From Phytoactinopolyspora halotolerans (GTDB lineage: Bacteria > Actinomycetota > Actinomycetes > Jiangellales > Jiangellaceae), in NCBI RefSeq assembly GCF_010550675.1, contig NZ_JAAGOA010000013.1, forward strand, positions 62,001-126,000: DNA of 64,000 nucleotides, written 5' to 3'. Made by a program: the position numbers and the translations under genes. Below are positions 63,352 through 64,000 of the stretch, in pieces (position 1 is the first letter of the stretch; each line of letters starts with the position of its first letter). The notes beneath the pieces are model-generated. The model was not told the origin of the DNA, did no database searches, and saw nothing but the letters and a program-made list of their open reading frames with translations.

Positions 63352-64000
63352 GTGGCTGCCACGTCTTCCAGGTCTTTTCCGAACACCGTGAGCGATAGCG
63401 ACGAATCGGCCGGCCCTATCACGGCCGCGACCGACCGGCTGATCATCACCGCGGGCACGCTCAACGCTGAAACGCTGACCGGTCCTAGCTTATGCCCCGG
63501 GTGGAGCCGCGCCCACGTGCTGACGCATGTCGCTCGCAGTGCGGATGCGTTGACCAATCTCCTGACGTGGGCCCGAACCGGCAAGGAGACACCCGCGTAT
63601 CCGAGCCGGGAAGCCCGCCAGGCCGACATCGAAGCCGGCGCCGACCGGTCCCTCGACGACCTGATCGAGGACGTCAAGATCGCCTCGGACAGGTTCGCGT
63701 CCGCCGTGACCGAACTGCCGGCGGACGCCTGGCAGCATGAAGTCCGGATCGGCACCGGCACCGGCGGCAAGACCATTCCGGCTCGTCGCACGTTGTGGCT
63801 CCGGTTGCAGGAGCTTGAGGTACACCACGTCGATCTCGACGCGGGATACACCTGGAACGACTGGCCGGAGATGTTCGTCAAGCGGGCACTGGCGGAAGCG
63901 GTCCGCAACCTCGGCCAGCGCGATGACGCGCCGCAGCTCACCCTGGTGATCGATGGCGGCGCCGCACGCATCGGGCCGAGCGGCGGAACCACCGTCTCCG
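63352..64000 (+). CDS. maleylpyruvate isomerase/DinB-fold mycothiol-dependent protein (5' part, cut by window end)
   Basis: 216 codons are present and the frame stays open to the window edge. Hallmarks of the mycothiol-dependent maleylpyruvate isomerase family: PGWSRAHVLTHVARSADALTNLLTWARTG (hallmark GWSRAHVLTHVARSAD) and RLQELEVHHVDLDAGY, where the two His provide metal ligands. Members isomerise maleylpyruvate or act as general mycothiol S-transferases; which applies here is unknown. The C-terminal SCP2-like domain begins near the cut. GTG 63352 with a -10 7 nt upstream suggests a leaderless transcript. Confidence 0.88.
   Translation, partial: MAATSSRSFPNTVSDSDESAGPITAATDRLIITAGTLNAETLTGPSLCPGWSRAHVLTHVARSADALTNLLTWARTGKETPAYPSREARQADIEAGADRSLDDLIEDVKIASDRFASAVTELPADAWQHEVRIGTGTGGKTIPARRTLWLRLQELEVHHVDLDAGYTWNDWPEMFVKRALAEAVRNLGQRDDAPQLTLVIDGGAARIGPSGGTTVS

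Overview
The window is a GC-rich chromosomal segment of an actinomycete. Strong G/C bias at third codon positions, many GTG starts, mycothiol-dependent chemistry (MDMPI family), RbpA, WhiA, OpcA, a SufR-SufBDCSUT operon and a 13E12-type DUF222/HNH protein all point to Actinomycetia. The gene order uvrA / uvrC-rapZ-yvcK-whiA / gap-pgk-tpiA-secG-rbpA / pgl-opcA-zwf-pgi-tal-tkt / ctaB / ctaA / suf is the conserved actinobacterial core arrangement. The genus cannot be fixed from sequence alone.

Layout. 1-4.3 kb: a uracil-type NCS2 permease, an unknown membrane protein, peptide deformylase and a HAD phosphatase. 4.3-10.9 kb: the complete Fe-S assembly operon sufR-sufB-sufD-sufC-sufS-sufU-sufT, read leftwards, with an IdeR-like iron box and a second inverted repeat in front of sufR. 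11-16.7 kb: a DUF222/HNH (13E12) gene whose promoter carries an SOS-like box, a membrane protein, and an ABC-2 exporter. 16.7-27.8 kb: ctaA and ctaB (heme A synthesis) flank about 9 kb of accessory genes: a D-amino-acid-oxidase-like enzyme, a NarL-type two-component pair, a BBE-type flavoenzyme coupled to a DrrAB-like exporter, and a MerR regulator. 28-36.3 kb: a pentose phosphate operon tkt-tal-pgi-zwf-opcA-pgl. 36.3-40 kb: an Asp/Glu racemase, a 58-residue Cys-rich gene with its own iron box, a SulP transporter and a possible 49-residue gene. 39.8-43.5 kb: rbpA, secG, tpiA, pgk, gap. 44-52 kb: an ECF sigma factor with a membrane-anchored partner, a lipoprotein, whiA, yvcK, rapZ and uvrC. 52-59.2 kb: a cellobiose module cebE-cebF-cebG-bglC-cebR with two CebR-type operators. 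59.4-64 kb: a membrane-channel-like protein, uvrA and the 5' part of an MDMPI-fold gene.

Common themes. (1) Several genes have a -10 element of type TANNNT placed 6-7 nt before an RTG start and no Shine-Dalgarno sequence, which is the signature of leaderless mRNAs. (2) Two iron boxes sharing a 12-nt core link the suf operon to a tiny Cys-rich protein. (3) Two copies of a 46-bp imperfect palindrome lie immediately after the 3' ends of transporter genes. (4) A GTGACGAGCGAG motif sits, duplicated, on the translation starts of two coupled genes.

I found no rRNA, tRNA, CRISPR array, prophage, IS element or replication origin. Most of the window is core genome. I see no convincing new multi-gene defence or mobile system; the unusual signals are regulatory sites, small genes, start-site anomalies and small repeats.
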